Source: an uncultured Collinsella sp. (GTDB lineage: Bacteria; Actinomycetota; Coriobacteriia; Coriobacteriales; Coriobacteriaceae). Taken from it: a stretch of DNA of 44,274 nucleotides. Below, piece by piece: positions 1 through 8,342 of this stretch (position 1 is its first letter; each line of letters opens with the position of its first letter). Where the stretch lies: the NCBI GenBank assembly GCA_900544115.1, contig UQTW01000019.1, forward strand, positions 1 to 44,274, given 5' to 3'. The notes beneath the pieces were generated by a model that worked only from the letters and a program-made list of their open reading frames with translations, was not told the origin of the DNA and ran no database searches. The position numbers and the translations under genes were made by a program.

Positions 1-7
1 CTTTTGG

Positions 8-25
8 ACGGGCGACGCCCGTTTT
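8..25 (+). terminator. Small GC hairpin followed by T-run
   Basis: A 6-bp perfect stem (8-13 with 17-22, 3-nt loop) runs into TTTT. It could end a gene lying to the left of the window. A second perfect hairpin (8-bp stem, 3-nt loop) lies at 60-78 without a T-run. No coding region is supported between 1 and 205. Confidence 0.4.
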
Positions 26-120
26 CTTTCTCGGGAAAGAAAATGGGGGTCGCATTCGTGCAGCGCCTGCGGCGCTGCTTTCCCCGCGCCCGCAGGGCGC
101 GTCCCCCCTTTGGGGGTATA

Positions 121-148
121 AAAAAGAGGGCATCTCTTCGAGATACCC
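121..148 (-). terminator. Rho-independent terminator of the PLP-enzyme gene
   Basis: Read on the minus strand, a 9-bp stem (140-148 with 128-136, one U-G wobble, GAA loop) is followed by TCTTTTTT. It lies about 60 nt downstream of the stop of the gene ending at 206, so it most likely terminates the regulator/PLP-enzyme transcript. Confidence 0.75.
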
Positions 149-205
149 CCTTTTATCATCCTAACAGGGTTTGGAGCAAGGGGTTCCTGCTCCCCTTTCG
201 CGCTC

Positions 206-1687
206 TTAGAGCGCTTTGAGAAGGCCGGTGGCCTCGTTGAACTCGTTGATGAGCTCGTCGAGCTCCTTCGCCTGCGCGTGGACAGCGTCCCACGTGCCCT
301 TTGTGTCGTACCAGAGGGCGTTGAGGTCCTTAACGTCGCGCGCCTGCTGCTCGACCCAGGTGTAGTACTTGAGGTTGTGGATGCGCTTGCGGTCCTCGTA
401 CGTCAGCTCCATCATGCTGTCGGTCTTCAGGCCGAGCATGTGAAGGTTGTGGTCGAGGCGGGCCTCCTCGGCGTTATACGCGCCGTGCATCTCGTTGAGC
501 TCCTCGATGCGGGACTGATACATCACGGCAGAGTCGGTCAGGACGGTGCAGACAACGTCGTCCTCGGTCAGCTCATAGTACTTGGCCATCTTGATGCAGC
601 AGAGGACATTTGCAATGCCGGAGATACCGAGCCACGTGAGCTTTTCGATGAGCTCGTCGGGGAGCTTGAGCTCTTCCTTGAGATACTTCTGCCCCTCGGC
701 CGTATTGAAGAGGCGCAGCAGGCGCTGGGAATCCTCGTCGTCGATGGCGATGGCCATGTCAGTGTTCTTCACGTTGTGGATCCAGGGGATGTGCTTGTCG
801 CCGATGCCCTCAATGCGGTGGCCGCCGAAGCCGTTATTCAGGATCGTCGGGCACTGGAGCGCTTCGCCCACGCCGAGCTTCATGCCGGGATAACGTTCCT
901 TCAAAAGGTCGCCAGCCGACATCGTACCGGCGGAACCGGAGGTGAAGCACGCGCCCGCAAGACGCTGGCCGGGTTTCTTCACGGCCTCGAAGAGGTCTGC
1001 AAGGGCGTAGCCCGTGACATTGTAGTGCCACAGCGGGTTGCCCATCTCTTCAAACTGGTTGAAGATCATCATGCTGGGGTCCTGCTTGAGCTCCCAGGTC
1101 TTGTCGAAAATCTCCTTGACGTTGGACTCGCAGCCCGGCGTCGCGATGACCTGACCGGCGATCTTGCTGAGCCACTCAAAGCGCTCCTTGCTCATCTCCG
1201 CGGGGAGAATGGCGACGGAGTCGACGGCGAGGAGCTTCGAGTTGAACGCGCCGCCGCGGCAGTAGTTACCGGTGGAGGGCCACACGGCGTGATGATACGT
1301 CGCGTCGAACTGGCCGGTGACGAGGCGCGGGGCGAGGCAGCCGAACGAAGCGCCGACCTTGTGGCAGCCCGTGGGGAACCACTTGCCCGCCATGGCGAGG
1401 ATGCGGCAGGGAACGCCGGAGAGCTCGGACGGAATTTCAACATAATTCGGCACGGCCTGATAGAGACCGCCGGACTCCTTGGCCTCGTTCTTCCACGTGA
1501 TGCGGAAGAGGTTCAGCGGGTTGACGTCCCAAAGGCCGACGGTCTTGAGCTTTTCCTGAATTTTCTCAGGGATGGTCTCAGGATGCTGCATCTGCGCGAT
1601 GGTCGGGATGATAACGTTGTTTTCCTTGGCCTTCTCAATGTTGTGCTGCAGGCCGGTCTTGTTGATGGTCAAATCGATCTTGCCCAT
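206..1687 (-). CDS. Fold-type II PLP-dependent enzyme (TrpB/ammonia-lyase-like), 493 aa
   Basis: A cytoplasmic pyridoxal-phosphate enzyme of the tryptophan synthase beta/threonine synthase superfamily. The segment FPTGCHKVGASFG (about residues 104-116) resembles the PLP-lysine loop of that fold, with K110 as the likely Schiff-base lysine, and GSAGT (251-255) fits the glycine-rich phosphate-binding loop. It starts 3 nt after the regulator's stop; its Shine-Dalgarno (AGGAGGAG) lies inside the end of the regulator, so the two are probably translationally coupled. In E. coli and gut urate-degrading anaerobes the matching position is held by YgeX, diaminopropionate ammonia-lyase of about 400 aa. 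This protein is about 95 residues longer and does not read like YgeX, so it may be a functional replacement (inference). The substrate is not known from sequence. Confidence 0.75.
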   Translation of the reverse strand: MGKIDLTINKTGLQHNIEKAKENNVIIPTIAQMQHPETIPEKIQEKLKTVGLWDVNPLNLFRITWKNEAKESGGLYQAVPNYVEIPSELSGVPCRILAMAGKWFPTGCHKVGASFGCLAPRLVTGQFDATYHHAVWPSTGNYCRGGAFNSKLLAVDSVAILPAEMSKERFEWLSKIAGQVIATPGCESNVKEIFDKTWELKQDPSMMIFNQFEEMGNPLWHYNVTGYALADLFEAVKKPGQRLAGACFTSGSAGTMSAGDLLKERYPGMKLGVGEALQCPTILNNGFGGHRIEGIGDKHIPWIHNVKNTDMAIAIDDEDSQRLLRLFNTAEGQKYLKEELKLPDELIEKLTWLGISGIANVLCCIKMAKYYELTEDDVVCTVLTDSAVMYQSRIEELNEMHGAYNAEEARLDHNLHMLGLKTDSMMELTYEDRKRIHNLKYYTWVEQQARDVKDLNALWYDTKGTWDAVHAQAKELDELINEFNEATGLLKAL

Positions 1688-1690
1688 GGT

Positions 1691-2332
1691 TCACTTCTCC
1701 TCCTGTTGTTTGTCAATATAAGAATATAGTGTGTATTTGGATATGCCGAAGTATTTTGCGATCTTGTCTCCGGATTTTGTGACGAGGAACGCCCCGCTCT
1801 GGCTCAAAAAGCCGATGGCACGCATCTTGTCCTCCTTATTCATCAAGGCGACGGGCTTGCCAACGAGTGCGACAGACTGGGCGATGAGCTCATCCAAAAG
1901 GTCGTTGACGTTCACGATCTTTTCCGGCTCGCCCTGCGCCTTATCCTTTGTGTCGATCAACTCGTGCACCGCATCCTCGACCATCAGGAGCGAGGAAATG
2001 TCGTAATTGATGCCAAGGATTGCAACCACCTTGCCGTTCCTGCCGCGGATATACATGGTAGAGGACTTGAGGATCTTCCCGTCCGGCGTTTTGGTGAGGT
2101 AGCTCAAGTGGTCGCTCGGCTGCGCGTCGGCCTGACGCACCTGCTCTAAAACAACGTGCGACGCGCCGTCGCCCACCTTGCGGCCTGTGACGTGGCCGTT
2201 CTCGATGGCAACGATGGAATGCTCGGGGTGCTTGGCGCCCACATCGTGGATCACCACCTCGCAATGGCTGCCAAAGGTCGCGGCGATGCCCTTTGCGACC
2301 TGCTCCAGGGTCTTCAGCGTTGCGGCTTCTAT
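1691..2332 (-). CDS. YheO/DauR-type PAS-HTH transcriptional regulator with apparent AUA start, 213 aa
   Basis: A regulator with an N-terminal YheO-type PAS domain (about residues 5-115, including VVIHDVGAKHPEHSIVAIENG) and a C-terminal HTH (about 150-208, IAKYFGISKYTLYSYID). Family members sense small ligands and control catabolic operons; here it sits divergent from ygeY and upstream of the PLP-enzyme gene, so local control is likely. The first conventional start is GTG at 2257, but the frame stays open to an in-frame TAG at 2336-2338 and the extra residues (TLKTLEQVAKGIAATFGSH) are typical of the family N terminus. An AGGAGG at 2341-2346 lies 8 nt before ATA at 2330-2332, so ATA is the best start. 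A sequencing error or a CTG start at 2315-2317 are alternatives. Confidence 0.8.
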   Translation of the reverse strand: MEAATLKTLEQVAKGIAATFGSHCEVVIHDVGAKHPEHSIVAIENGHVTGRKVGDGASHVVLEQVRQADAQPSDHLSYLTKTPDGKILKSSTMYIRGRNGKVVAILGINYDISSLLMVEDAVHELIDTKDKAQGEPEKIVNVNDLLDELIAQSVALVGKPVALMNKEDKMRAIGFLSQSGAFLVTKSGDKIAKYFGISKYTLYSYIDKQQEEK

Positions 2333-2370
2333 GGTCTATCCCTCCTCTGATCGCCCGTCCGCCCTATTTT

Positions 2371-2389
2371 GCTGTGCAAATTGCACAGC
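2371..2389. promoter_or_regulatory. 19-bp perfect palindrome, probable operator
   Basis: Arms GCTGTGCAA and TTGCACAGC surround a single A. It lies about 40 bp upstream of the regulator start, in the divergent intergenic region shared with ygeY. A dimeric HTH protein, plausibly the adjacent YheO-type regulator, could bind here. The partial match TGCAAATT recurs at 2476-2483, just upstream of the ygeY promoter. Confidence 0.6.
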
Positions 2390-2489
2390 TTTCCATCGGA
2401 ACGGGCATGTTCTTTCATCCCTATAATACCATAAATTGATCGAATTGCAATCACTTTCTTAAAAAATTTTTGAAATGCAAATTTTTTGT

Positions 2490-2517
2490 TTGACAACTGC
2501 CGTTCTTATGCTATGAT
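2490..2517 (+). promoter_or_regulatory. Sigma-70-type promoter for ygeY
   Basis: TTGACA (2490-2495) and TATGAT (2512-2517) are separated by 16 bp. An A/T-rich stretch (2459-2488) directly upstream could act as an UP element. This is one of the strongest promoter matches in the window and lies about 70 nt before the ygeY start. Confidence 0.75.
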
Positions 2518-2586
2518 AAGGACAGTGTAACAGAAAATTGACCCCGATCGACAGAAAATACTATTACTTTTAACGGAGGTTTTACC

Positions 2587-3960
2587 ATGGATTTCGAAGC
2601 CATCAAGAAAGCCGCACAGGCCTACGGCCCCGATATGACCCGCTTCCTGCGTGATATGATCGCCATCCCCAGCGAGAGCTGCGAGGAAAAGGGCGTCGCC
2701 CACCGCATCGCCGAGGAGATGAAGAAGCTCGGTTACGATAAGGTCGAGTTCGACGCGCTCGGCAACGTCATCGGCTGGATGGGCTCGGGCGACAAGATCA
2801 TCGCCATCGACTCCCACATCGACACCGTCGGCATCGGCAACATCGAGAACTGGGACGCCGATCCCTATGAGGGCTACGAGACCGACGAGATCATCTACGG
2901 CCGCGGCGGCTCTGACCAGGAGGGCGGCATGGCTTCTGCTACCTATGCTGCCAAGATGATGAAGGACATGGGCCTCATCCCCGAGGGCTACAAGATCATG
3001 GTCGTCGGCACCGTCCAGGAAGAGGACTGCGACGGCATGTGCTGGCAGTACATCTACAACAAGGACGGCATTAAGCCCGAGTTCGTCATTTCCACCGAGC
3101 CCACCGACGGCGGCATCTATCGCGGTCACCGCGGCCGCATGGAGATCCGCGTCGACGTTCACGGCACCTCCTGCCACGGCTCCGCTCCCGACCGCGGTGA
3201 CAACGCCATCTACAAGATGGCCGACATCATCGCCGACGTCCGCGCCCTCAACAACAACGGCTGCGACGAGTCGACCGACATCAAGGGCCTTGTCAAGATG
3301 CTCGACCCCAAGTACAACCCCGAGCACTTCGAGGACGCCCGCTTCCTGGGCCGCGGCACCTGCACCGTCAGCCAGATCTTCTACACCAGCCCCAGCCGCT
3401 GCGCTGTCGCTGACTCCTGCGCCATCTCCATCGACCGTCGCATGACCGCCGGTGAGACCTGGGAGTCCTGCCTGGACGAGATCCGTAACCTGCCGGCCGC
3501 CAAGAAGTACGGCGACGACGTGAAGGTCTCCATGTACATGTACGATCGTCCGTCCTGGACCGGCGAGGTCTACGAGACCGAGGCTTACTTCCCCACGTGG
3601 ATCAACAAGGAGACCGCTCCGCACGTCAAGGCCCTCGTCGACGCCCACAAGGCCATGTTCGGTGACGAGCGCATCGGCTGCGAGCCCAGCATGGACAAGC
3701 GCACCGGTCGCCCGCTGTGCGACAAGTGGACCTTCTCCACGAACTGCGTTTCCATCCAGGGCCGCTATGGCATCCCCTGCGTCGGCTTCGGCCCGGGTGC
3801 CGAGTCTCAGGCTCACGCTCCCAACGAGGTCACCTACAAGGACGACCTGGTCACCGCTGCCGCCATGTATGTGGCTGCCCTGAACCTCTACGATCCGAGC
3901 CAGGCCGATGGCGACGCCACCGTGTTCCGCGCCGGTCTGACCAACAACAAGATCGATTAG
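2587..3960 (+). CDS. ygeY: YgeY-family M20 metallohydrolase, 457 aa
   Basis: A dinuclear-zinc M20-type amidohydrolase/peptidase of the selenium-metabolism-linked YgeY family. Metal and catalytic residues can be seen: SHIDTVG (H77, D79), GRGGSDQEGG (D110), the catalytic pair E145/E146, STEP (E171) and SQAHAPNE (H410). Length matches the family. The start is fixed by GGAGG 7 nt upstream. In gut bacteria ygeY belongs to a conserved gene set needed for anaerobic urate breakdown together with ygeW and hyuA, where it probably hydrolyses a ring-opened intermediate; the exact substrate is not settled by the sequence. It is the first gene of the rightward arm. Confidence 0.9.
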   Translation: MDFEAIKKAAQAYGPDMTRFLRDMIAIPSESCEEKGVAHRIAEEMKKLGYDKVEFDALGNVIGWMGSGDKIIAIDSHIDTVGIGNIENWDADPYEGYETDEIIYGRGGSDQEGGMASATYAAKMMKDMGLIPEGYKIMVVGTVQEEDCDGMCWQYIYNKDGIKPEFVISTEPTDGGIYRGHRGRMEIRVDVHGTSCHGSAPDRGDNAIYKMADIIADVRALNNNGCDESTDIKGLVKMLDPKYNPEHFEDARFLGRGTCTVSQIFYTSPSRCAVADSCAISIDRRMTAGETWESCLDEIRNLPAAKKYGDDVKVSMYMYDRPSWTGEVYETEAYFPTWINKETAPHVKALVDAHKAMFGDERIGCEPSMDKRTGRPLCDKWTFSTNCVSIQGRYGIPCVGFGPGAESQAHAPNEVTYKDDLVTAAAMYVAALNLYDPSQADGDATVFRAGLTNNKID

Positions 3961-3982
3961 TCCCATTCCTCGATCTTGTTGA

Positions 3983-4007
3983 GCCGGGGACAGCTCGTGT
4001 CCCCGGC
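3983..4007. other. Perfect stem-loop between ygeY and ygeW
   Basis: A 10-bp perfect stem (GCCGGGGACA with its complement) and 5-nt loop lie 22 nt after the ygeY stop, without a following T-run. It may stabilise the ygeY mRNA end or be a dispersed palindrome; the core GTCCCCGG recurs near 44130-44160. The rest of 3961-4161 holds no clear promoter. Confidence 0.5.
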
Positions 4008-4161
4008 ACCCCTTGTTGACTTGGGGCCCGCGGTCGTTATCTCCCATGCTTCCTCAACGGTAGCGGGTCCTCGTCATAGTGCTCTGCATGTTCTAGCCAC
4101 ACGCGCATGCCGGAGCACATCTACTCATTGCAATCGTTTCATCTTTGGAAAGGATATTTAC

Positions 4162-5364
4162 ATGGACGCCAAGTTTACCGAGCTCGTCGAGCAGCTGAAC
4201 GGCCTCGATTTTAAGGGCATGTACGGCAGCGACTTCCTGCACACCTGGGATAAGACCACCGATGAGCTCAAGGCGCTCTACATCGTCGCCGACGCCCTGC
4301 GCGAGCTGCGCGAGAACAACGTTTCGTCCAAGATCTTCGATTCGGGTCTGGCCGTCTCCCTGTTCCGTGACAACTCCACCCGTACGCGCTTCTCCTTCTC
4401 TAAGGCAGCCAACCTGCTCGGTCTTGAGCTGCAGGACCTGGACGAGAAGAAGTCCCAGATCGCTCACGGCGAGACCGTCCGCGAGACCGCTACCATGATC
4501 TCCTTCATGGCCGACGTCATCGGCATCCGTGACGACATGTACATCGGCAAGGGCGACGCCTACATGGCCGAGGTCTCCGAGTCTGTCCAGCAGGCCTACG
4601 AGGACGGCGTTCTGGATCACCGTCCCACGCTCATCTCCCTGCAGTCCGACTCCGATCACCCCACGCAGTCCTCTGCCGACATGCTCTACCTCATCAACGA
4701 GTTTGGCGGTCTTGAGAACCTCAAGGGCAAGAAGGTTGCCGTCACCTGGGCCTACTCGCCCTCTTACGGCAAGCCGCTGTCCTGCCCGCAGTCGCTGATC
4801 AGCCTGCTGCCCCGTTTTGGCATGGACGTCACCTTGGCCCACCCCGAGGGCTACGACCTCATGCCCGAGGTCGTCGAGCGCGCCAAGGGTTATGCCGCCG
4901 AGTCCGGCACCACCTTTAAGCAGGTCAACACCATGGCCGAGGCCTTCGAGGGCGCCGACATCGTGATCCCGAAGAGCTGGGCTCCGTTTGCCGCCATGGA
5001 GAAGCGCACCAACCTGTACGCCGAGGGCGACGACGCCGGCATCGCTGCACTCGAGAAGGAGCTGCTCGCTCAGAACGCCACGCATCAGGATTGGTGCTCC
5101 ACGACCGAGCTCATGGAGAAGACCGCCAACGGCCAGGACACCATCTTTATGCATCCGCTGCCTGCCGACATCTCCGGTGTCTCTTGCGAGCACGGCGAGG
5201 TCAACGCCGACGTCTTCGACATGCACCGCGTGGGCATGTACAAGGAGGCCAGCTACAAGCCGTACGCCATCGCAGCCATGATGTTCCTGCAGAAGGTTGC
5301 CGATCCCGCCGCTACCCTCAAGGCCCTCGACGAGCGCAACATCGCCCGTTGGTTCCAGGCCTAA
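4162..5364 (+). CDS. ygeW: Knotted carbamoyltransferase YgeW, 400 aa
   Basis: A member of the aspartate/ornithine carbamoyltransferase superfamily. The carbamoyl-phosphate binding loop STRTR is at residues 72-76 and the HPLP motif at 331-334. The family has a knotted C-terminal fold and acts in purine breakdown, probably releasing carbamoyl phosphate from a ureido compound such as an oxamate or diaminopropionate derivative (family knowledge; substrate uncertain). The open frame extends upstream to 3976, but AAAGG before ATG 4162 and the family length of about 396 aa support the shorter start. It has its own 200-nt upstream gap, so it may be co-transcribed with ygeY or have a separate promoter. 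Confidence 0.9.
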   Translation: MDAKFTELVEQLNGLDFKGMYGSDFLHTWDKTTDELKALYIVADALRELRENNVSSKIFDSGLAVSLFRDNSTRTRFSFSKAANLLGLELQDLDEKKSQIAHGETVRETATMISFMADVIGIRDDMYIGKGDAYMAEVSESVQQAYEDGVLDHRPTLISLQSDSDHPTQSSADMLYLINEFGGLENLKGKKVAVTWAYSPSYGKPLSCPQSLISLLPRFGMDVTLAHPEGYDLMPEVVERAKGYAAESGTTFKQVNTMAEAFEGADIVIPKSWAPFAAMEKRTNLYAEGDDAGIAALEKELLAQNATHQDWCSTTELMEKTANGQDTIFMHPLPADISGVSCEHGEVNADVFDMHRVGMYKEASYKPYAIAAMMFLQKVADPAATLKALDERNIARWFQA

Positions 5365-5387
5365 AGCTGGGTTGAGGTAAGCCATGT

Positions 5388-5425
5388 AAAGGGGGCGCTC
5401 TGCCAACCGGCGGGGTGCCCCTTTT
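5388..5425 (+). terminator. Probable terminator after ygeW
   Basis: AAAGGGG (5388-5394) pairs with CCCCTTT, enclosing a smaller GCC/GGC hairpin, and the 3' side ends in TTTTT (5421-5425). The outer stem is interrupted, so termination may be partial. Confidence 0.5.
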
Positions 5426-5514
5426 TGCATCGTGGGCGTGCGGGATAAGCGCTTTCGATGTAGATGCCCCGCGACGCGAGTTATGGGTACGATGGTTTCA
5501 GGGGAGGTATCGCC

Positions 5515-6129
5515 ATGAAACTTGGTTGCGTCATTATGGCTTCGGGCGAGGGCAAGCGATTTGGCTCTAACAAGATGCTCGCCGATATCTATGGCGAGCC
5601 GCTGATTGCCCGGACCATTGATTCGGTTCCCCGGGGCTTTGACGTTGTGGTTTCGACGCGTTGGCCCGAGGTCGCTCAGATTTGTGATGACAAGCATTGC
5701 CCGTGCGTGTTGCACGATGGCGAGCTGCGCAGCGAAAGCATCCGTGCGGGCCTTTCGTGGGGAGTCGAACGTAACTGGAAAGGTTGCCTCTTTTTGCCGG
5801 GCGACCAGCCGCTCGTGAGTTCGGATTCTTTTGAGGCTATGGTTCGTGCATTTGACGAGCGTGGCCGCAAGCATCCGGTGCGTCTTGCGTGCAACGGTGA
5901 GCCTTCGAGCCCGGTGCTCTTTCCGGCGGAACTGTTCGATGCACTTATGTGTCTTGAGGGTAAGGACGGCGGCGGTTCGATCCTCAAGGACCGTACCGAC
6001 GTGGTGCTGGTCGAGGCGCGTGCCTACGAGCTGTGGGACGTCGATACCGTCAAGGGACAGCGACGCATAACGGAGCATATCGCCGCCTGCTCGTATTTTG
6101 ATCGCGTGGCCAACTGCATCAATCAATAA
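5515..6129 (+). CDS. MocA/MobA-like nucleotidyltransferase (YgfJ-type), 204 aa
   Basis: A cytoplasmic NTP-transferase that in molybdenum hydroxylase systems adds CMP or GMP to molybdopterin. The N terminus carries the family loop, here MASGEGKRFGSNK (about residues 8-20), and GDQP in the middle fits the metal/nucleotide site. The start at 5515 has a strong GGGGAGG; an upstream ATG at 5464 lacks one. It ends 9 nt before hyuA and is surrounded by YqeB, YqeC and XdhC homologues, so a role in making cofactor for a selenium-dependent xanthine/purine hydroxylase encoded elsewhere is likely. The nucleotide specificity cannot be read from the sequence. Confidence 0.8.
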   Translation: MKLGCVIMASGEGKRFGSNKMLADIYGEPLIARTIDSVPRGFDVVVSTRWPEVAQICDDKHCPCVLHDGELRSESIRAGLSWGVERNWKGCLFLPGDQPLVSSDSFEAMVRAFDERGRKHPVRLACNGEPSSPVLFPAELFDALMCLEGKDGGGSILKDRTDVVLVEARAYELWDVDTVKGQRRITEHIAACSYFDRVANCINQ

Positions 6130-6138
6130 GGAGCAATT

Positions 6139-7506
6139 ATGATCATCATCAAAAACGGCGCACTCGTGACGCCCCAGGGGCTTCGCCGCGCCGATCTTGC
6201 CATGGATGGCGATAAGATCGTGCGGATTGCCGCGGCGATTGAGCCGGCCGAGGGCGATACCGTCGAGGATGCTGCGGGCTGCTGGGTGTTCCCGGGCTTT
6301 ATCGATGGGCACACGCACATGCAGTGCTGGACCGGCATGGATTGGACAGCCGATAGCTTTGAGACCGGCACGCGCGCGGCTGCCTGCGGCGGCACGACGA
6401 CCATTGTGGACTACGCGACGGCCGATCGCGGCGTGACCATGCCCGATGCCTTGGTCGAGTGGCGTCATCGCGCCGACGGCACCTGCACCGCCAACTATGC
6501 CTTCCATATGGCGCTTGCCGAGTGGAATGAGCGCAACCGCGCCGATCTTTCGGCCATGCGCGAGGCGGGCGTGTCGTCGTTTAAGACCTACTTTGCCTAC
6601 GACCATCTGCGCCTGGACGATGCCGAGACGCTCGAGGTGCTGGAGGAGCTCAAGCGTATTGGCGGCATACTGTGCGTGCATTGCGAGAACGGTACGCTGG
6701 TGAATGAGCTGCAGAAGCGCGTGTTTGAGCAGGGTATCCACGGGCCCGAGGGCCATGCGCTCAGCCGTCCGGATGTGTGCGAGGCCGAGGCCGTGAGCCG
6801 TCTGCTGTATCTGGCACACCTGGCCGGCGACGCACCGGTCAACGTGGTACACCTTTCGACCAAGTTGGGGCTCGAGGCCATTCGCGCTGCCAAAGCGCGC
6901 GGGCAGAAGAACATCTATGTCGAGACCTGTCCTCAATATCTGATGCTCGACGATACGCGCTACTTGGAGCAGGGCGAGGACGGCTTTGCGGGCGCCAAGT
7001 ATGTGATGAGCCCGCCGCTGCGCCATGCCGGCGACCGTGCGGCACTGCGCGAGGCGCTTGTGGCCGGCGAGATCGATACGATTGCGACCGACCACTGCAG
7101 CTTTAACCTGCACGGGCAAAAGGACCGCGGGCGCGATGACTTCCGCGCGATTCCCAACGGCGGGCCCGGTGTGGAGCATCGCCCCGTCGCGATCGCTACG
7201 AGTTTTGAGGGACAGCTGGGCCCCGAGGATCTGTGCCGCTTGATGAGCGAGAACCCGGCGCGCGTCTTTGGCATGTATCCGCGCAAGGGCTGTCTTGCCG
7301 AGGGCTCCGATGCCGACGTGTGCGTGTGGGATCCCAAGGCGCGCTGGACGATTAGCGCCGCGACGCAGCATCAGGCTGTGGACTATACGCCGCTCGAGGG
7401 CTTTGAGGCGCACGGCCGCGCCAAGGCCGTGTTTGTGAACGGCGTGCTGGCTGCGCGCGACGGCGAGCCCACCGGAGCCCAACCCGGCCGCTACGTGCCC
7501 CGCTAA
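6139..7506 (+). CDS. hyuA: Dihydropyrimidinase/hydantoinase-type cyclic amidohydrolase HyuA, 455 aa
   Basis: A dinuclear-metal amidohydrolase that opens cyclic amides. The full metal set can be seen: GHTH (H58, H60), the probable carboxylated lysine K149 in SSFKTY, H181 in HCENG, H238 in VHLS and D318 in ATDHC. Length is normal for D-hydantoinases (about 460 aa). In gut urate-degradation clusters hyuA accompanies ygeY and ygeW and is thought to open a urate- or xanthine-derived ring (established association; the intermediate is inferred). TAAGGAG before ATG 6139 and a 9-nt gap from the MocA-like gene indicate one operon. It ends in a convergent arrangement with yqeC. Confidence 0.9.
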   Translation: MIIIKNGALVTPQGLRRADLAMDGDKIVRIAAAIEPAEGDTVEDAAGCWVFPGFIDGHTHMQCWTGMDWTADSFETGTRAAACGGTTTIVDYATADRGVTMPDALVEWRHRADGTCTANYAFHMALAEWNERNRADLSAMREAGVSSFKTYFAYDHLRLDDAETLEVLEELKRIGGILCVHCENGTLVNELQKRVFEQGIHGPEGHALSRPDVCEAEAVSRLLYLAHLAGDAPVNVVHLSTKLGLEAIRAAKARGQKNIYVETCPQYLMLDDTRYLEQGEDGFAGAKYVMSPPLRHAGDRAALREALVAGEIDTIATDHCSFNLHGQKDRGRDDFRAIPNGGPGVEHRPVAIATSFEGQLGPEDLCRLMSENPARVFGMYPRKGCLAEGSDADVCVWDPKARWTISAATQHQAVDYTPLEGFEAHGRAKAVFVNGVLAARDGEPTGAQPGRYVPR

Positions 7507-7519
7507 CGGGAAGACCGCC

Positions 7520-7592
7520 GGGGTAGCTAATTTGGGAGATGATTTTTTGGGACGGGGTAGCAAAAAGAGCCCCGTCCCAAATTTGCTACCCC
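7520..7592. repeat. Large imperfect palindrome between convergent hyuA and yqeC
   Basis: Outer arms 7520-7537 and 7575-7592 match at 17 of 18 positions; an inner perfect 11-bp stem (7547-7557 with 7570-7580) offers an alternative fold. The right arm includes the yqeC stop codon (7586-7588). It can act as a bidirectional transcript end, though no long T-run follows on either strand. It resembles other gggacg-rich palindromes in this window in style but not in exact sequence. Confidence 0.65.
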
Positions 7593-8323
7593 TGGAGGCT
7601 GGTGGCGATGAGGGGGCGGCCGAGGGCTGCCTCGAAGCAATCTGCCATCGTTGGATCGGCAAGCGTGTCGACTTGGTTGAGCATGATGCGGGCATTGTCG
7701 AGGTTCAGCATCTGCAGCTCGGCATTGAGCACCATGGCGACGCGCTCTGGGGTGGCAGCGTCGGTGGGCTCGCAGCCGCAGCGCTCGCAGAAGAGCTCGG
7801 GGCGGTGGACAACCTTGGCGACGGGCTTGCCCAGCCCTGAGGCGCCGACGACCCAGACAACGTTTGCCGTGGCGGCGGGAATTACCGGCTCCCAGGCGGC
7901 ATGCGCCTTGAGCGGGAGTCGCTTGCTGCCATCTGCCTCGGCCAACACATAGTCAAAGCGCTGCGCCAGCTGGTCGAGCGGCTCAGCGGGGGCGGAGAGC
8001 TTGCCTGTCTCCGGGTCCAAGACGCCTGCCTGGCAGATGCTTCCGCGCACAAGGCCCGCGCAGGCCTCGCAGGTGCAGCCGGGGGCGTGTAAGGCACCTG
8101 GCTTCCAAGGTGCGGCGTCCAGGCGACGATTCGACCCGTCCCATGGCACGCCGGCAACGGGAAGCATATGCGTGGTGGTACAGAGGAGCACGCGGCCGCC
8201 AGCGCGCATGAGCTCAAGACCCAGCGTCTTGAGCAAGGTCGACTTGCCGCCGCTGCCGATAATCGCGGTAATGCCCGGCTCGATCCTGAGCGCCGAGGCA
8301 AGATTGCCGCTAACCGTTTCCAT
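7586..8323 (-). CDS. yqeC: YqeC-family selenium cofactor biosynthesis protein, 245 aa
   Basis: A P-loop protein of the YqeC family, found with selenium-dependent molybdenum hydroxylases and thought to act in maturing the Se-containing Moco. The nucleotide loop is GSGGKST (residues 23-29). A Cys-rich segment, CTCEACAG, lies near residues 83-90 and could bind metal. It is read against its neighbours, convergent with hyuA and divergent from yqeB. A TATAAT at 8337-8342 lies in the 102-bp divergent gap. The function is inferred from family association; the biochemical step is not established. Confidence 0.85.
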   Translation of the reverse strand: METVSGNLASALRIEPGITAIIGSGGKSTLLKTLGLELMRAGGRVLLCTTTHMLPVAGVPWDGSNRRLDAAPWKPGALHAPGCTCEACAGLVRGSICQAGVLDPETGKLSAPAEPLDQLAQRFDYVLAEADGSKRLPLKAHAAWEPVIPAATANVVWVVGASGLGKPVAKVVHRPELFCERCGCEPTDAATPERVAMVLNAELQMLNLDNARIMLNQVDTLADPTMADCFEAALGRPLIATSLQG

Positions 8324-8336
8324 CTGTTCACCGCCG

Positions 8337-8342
8337 TATAAT
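8337..8342 (+). promoter_or_regulatory. Candidate -10 box upstream of yqeB
   Basis: TATAAT lies about 84 nt before the yqeB start, in the divergent yqeC/yqeB gap. No good -35 was found 16-18 nt upstream, so only the -10 is supported. Confidence 0.35.

Noticed and set aside
278..1729. A 483-codon plus-strand frame
   Set aside because: Shadow of the PLP-enzyme gene; no ribosome binding site and no motif.
2400..2586. Purine riboswitch upstream of ygeY, the permease or ade
   Set aside because: None of the three leaders shows the conserved three-way-junction sequences of the purine aptamer.
4010..4160. TTGACT near 4013 as a ygeW promoter
   Set aside because: No -10 at a suitable distance; the downstream sequence is GC-rich.
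4093..7695. A 1200-codon open frame on the minus strand
   Set aside because: It is antisense to ygeW, the MocA-like gene and hyuA, whose motifs are complete; long antisense frames are expected with this GC-rich codon use, and no family motif is seen.
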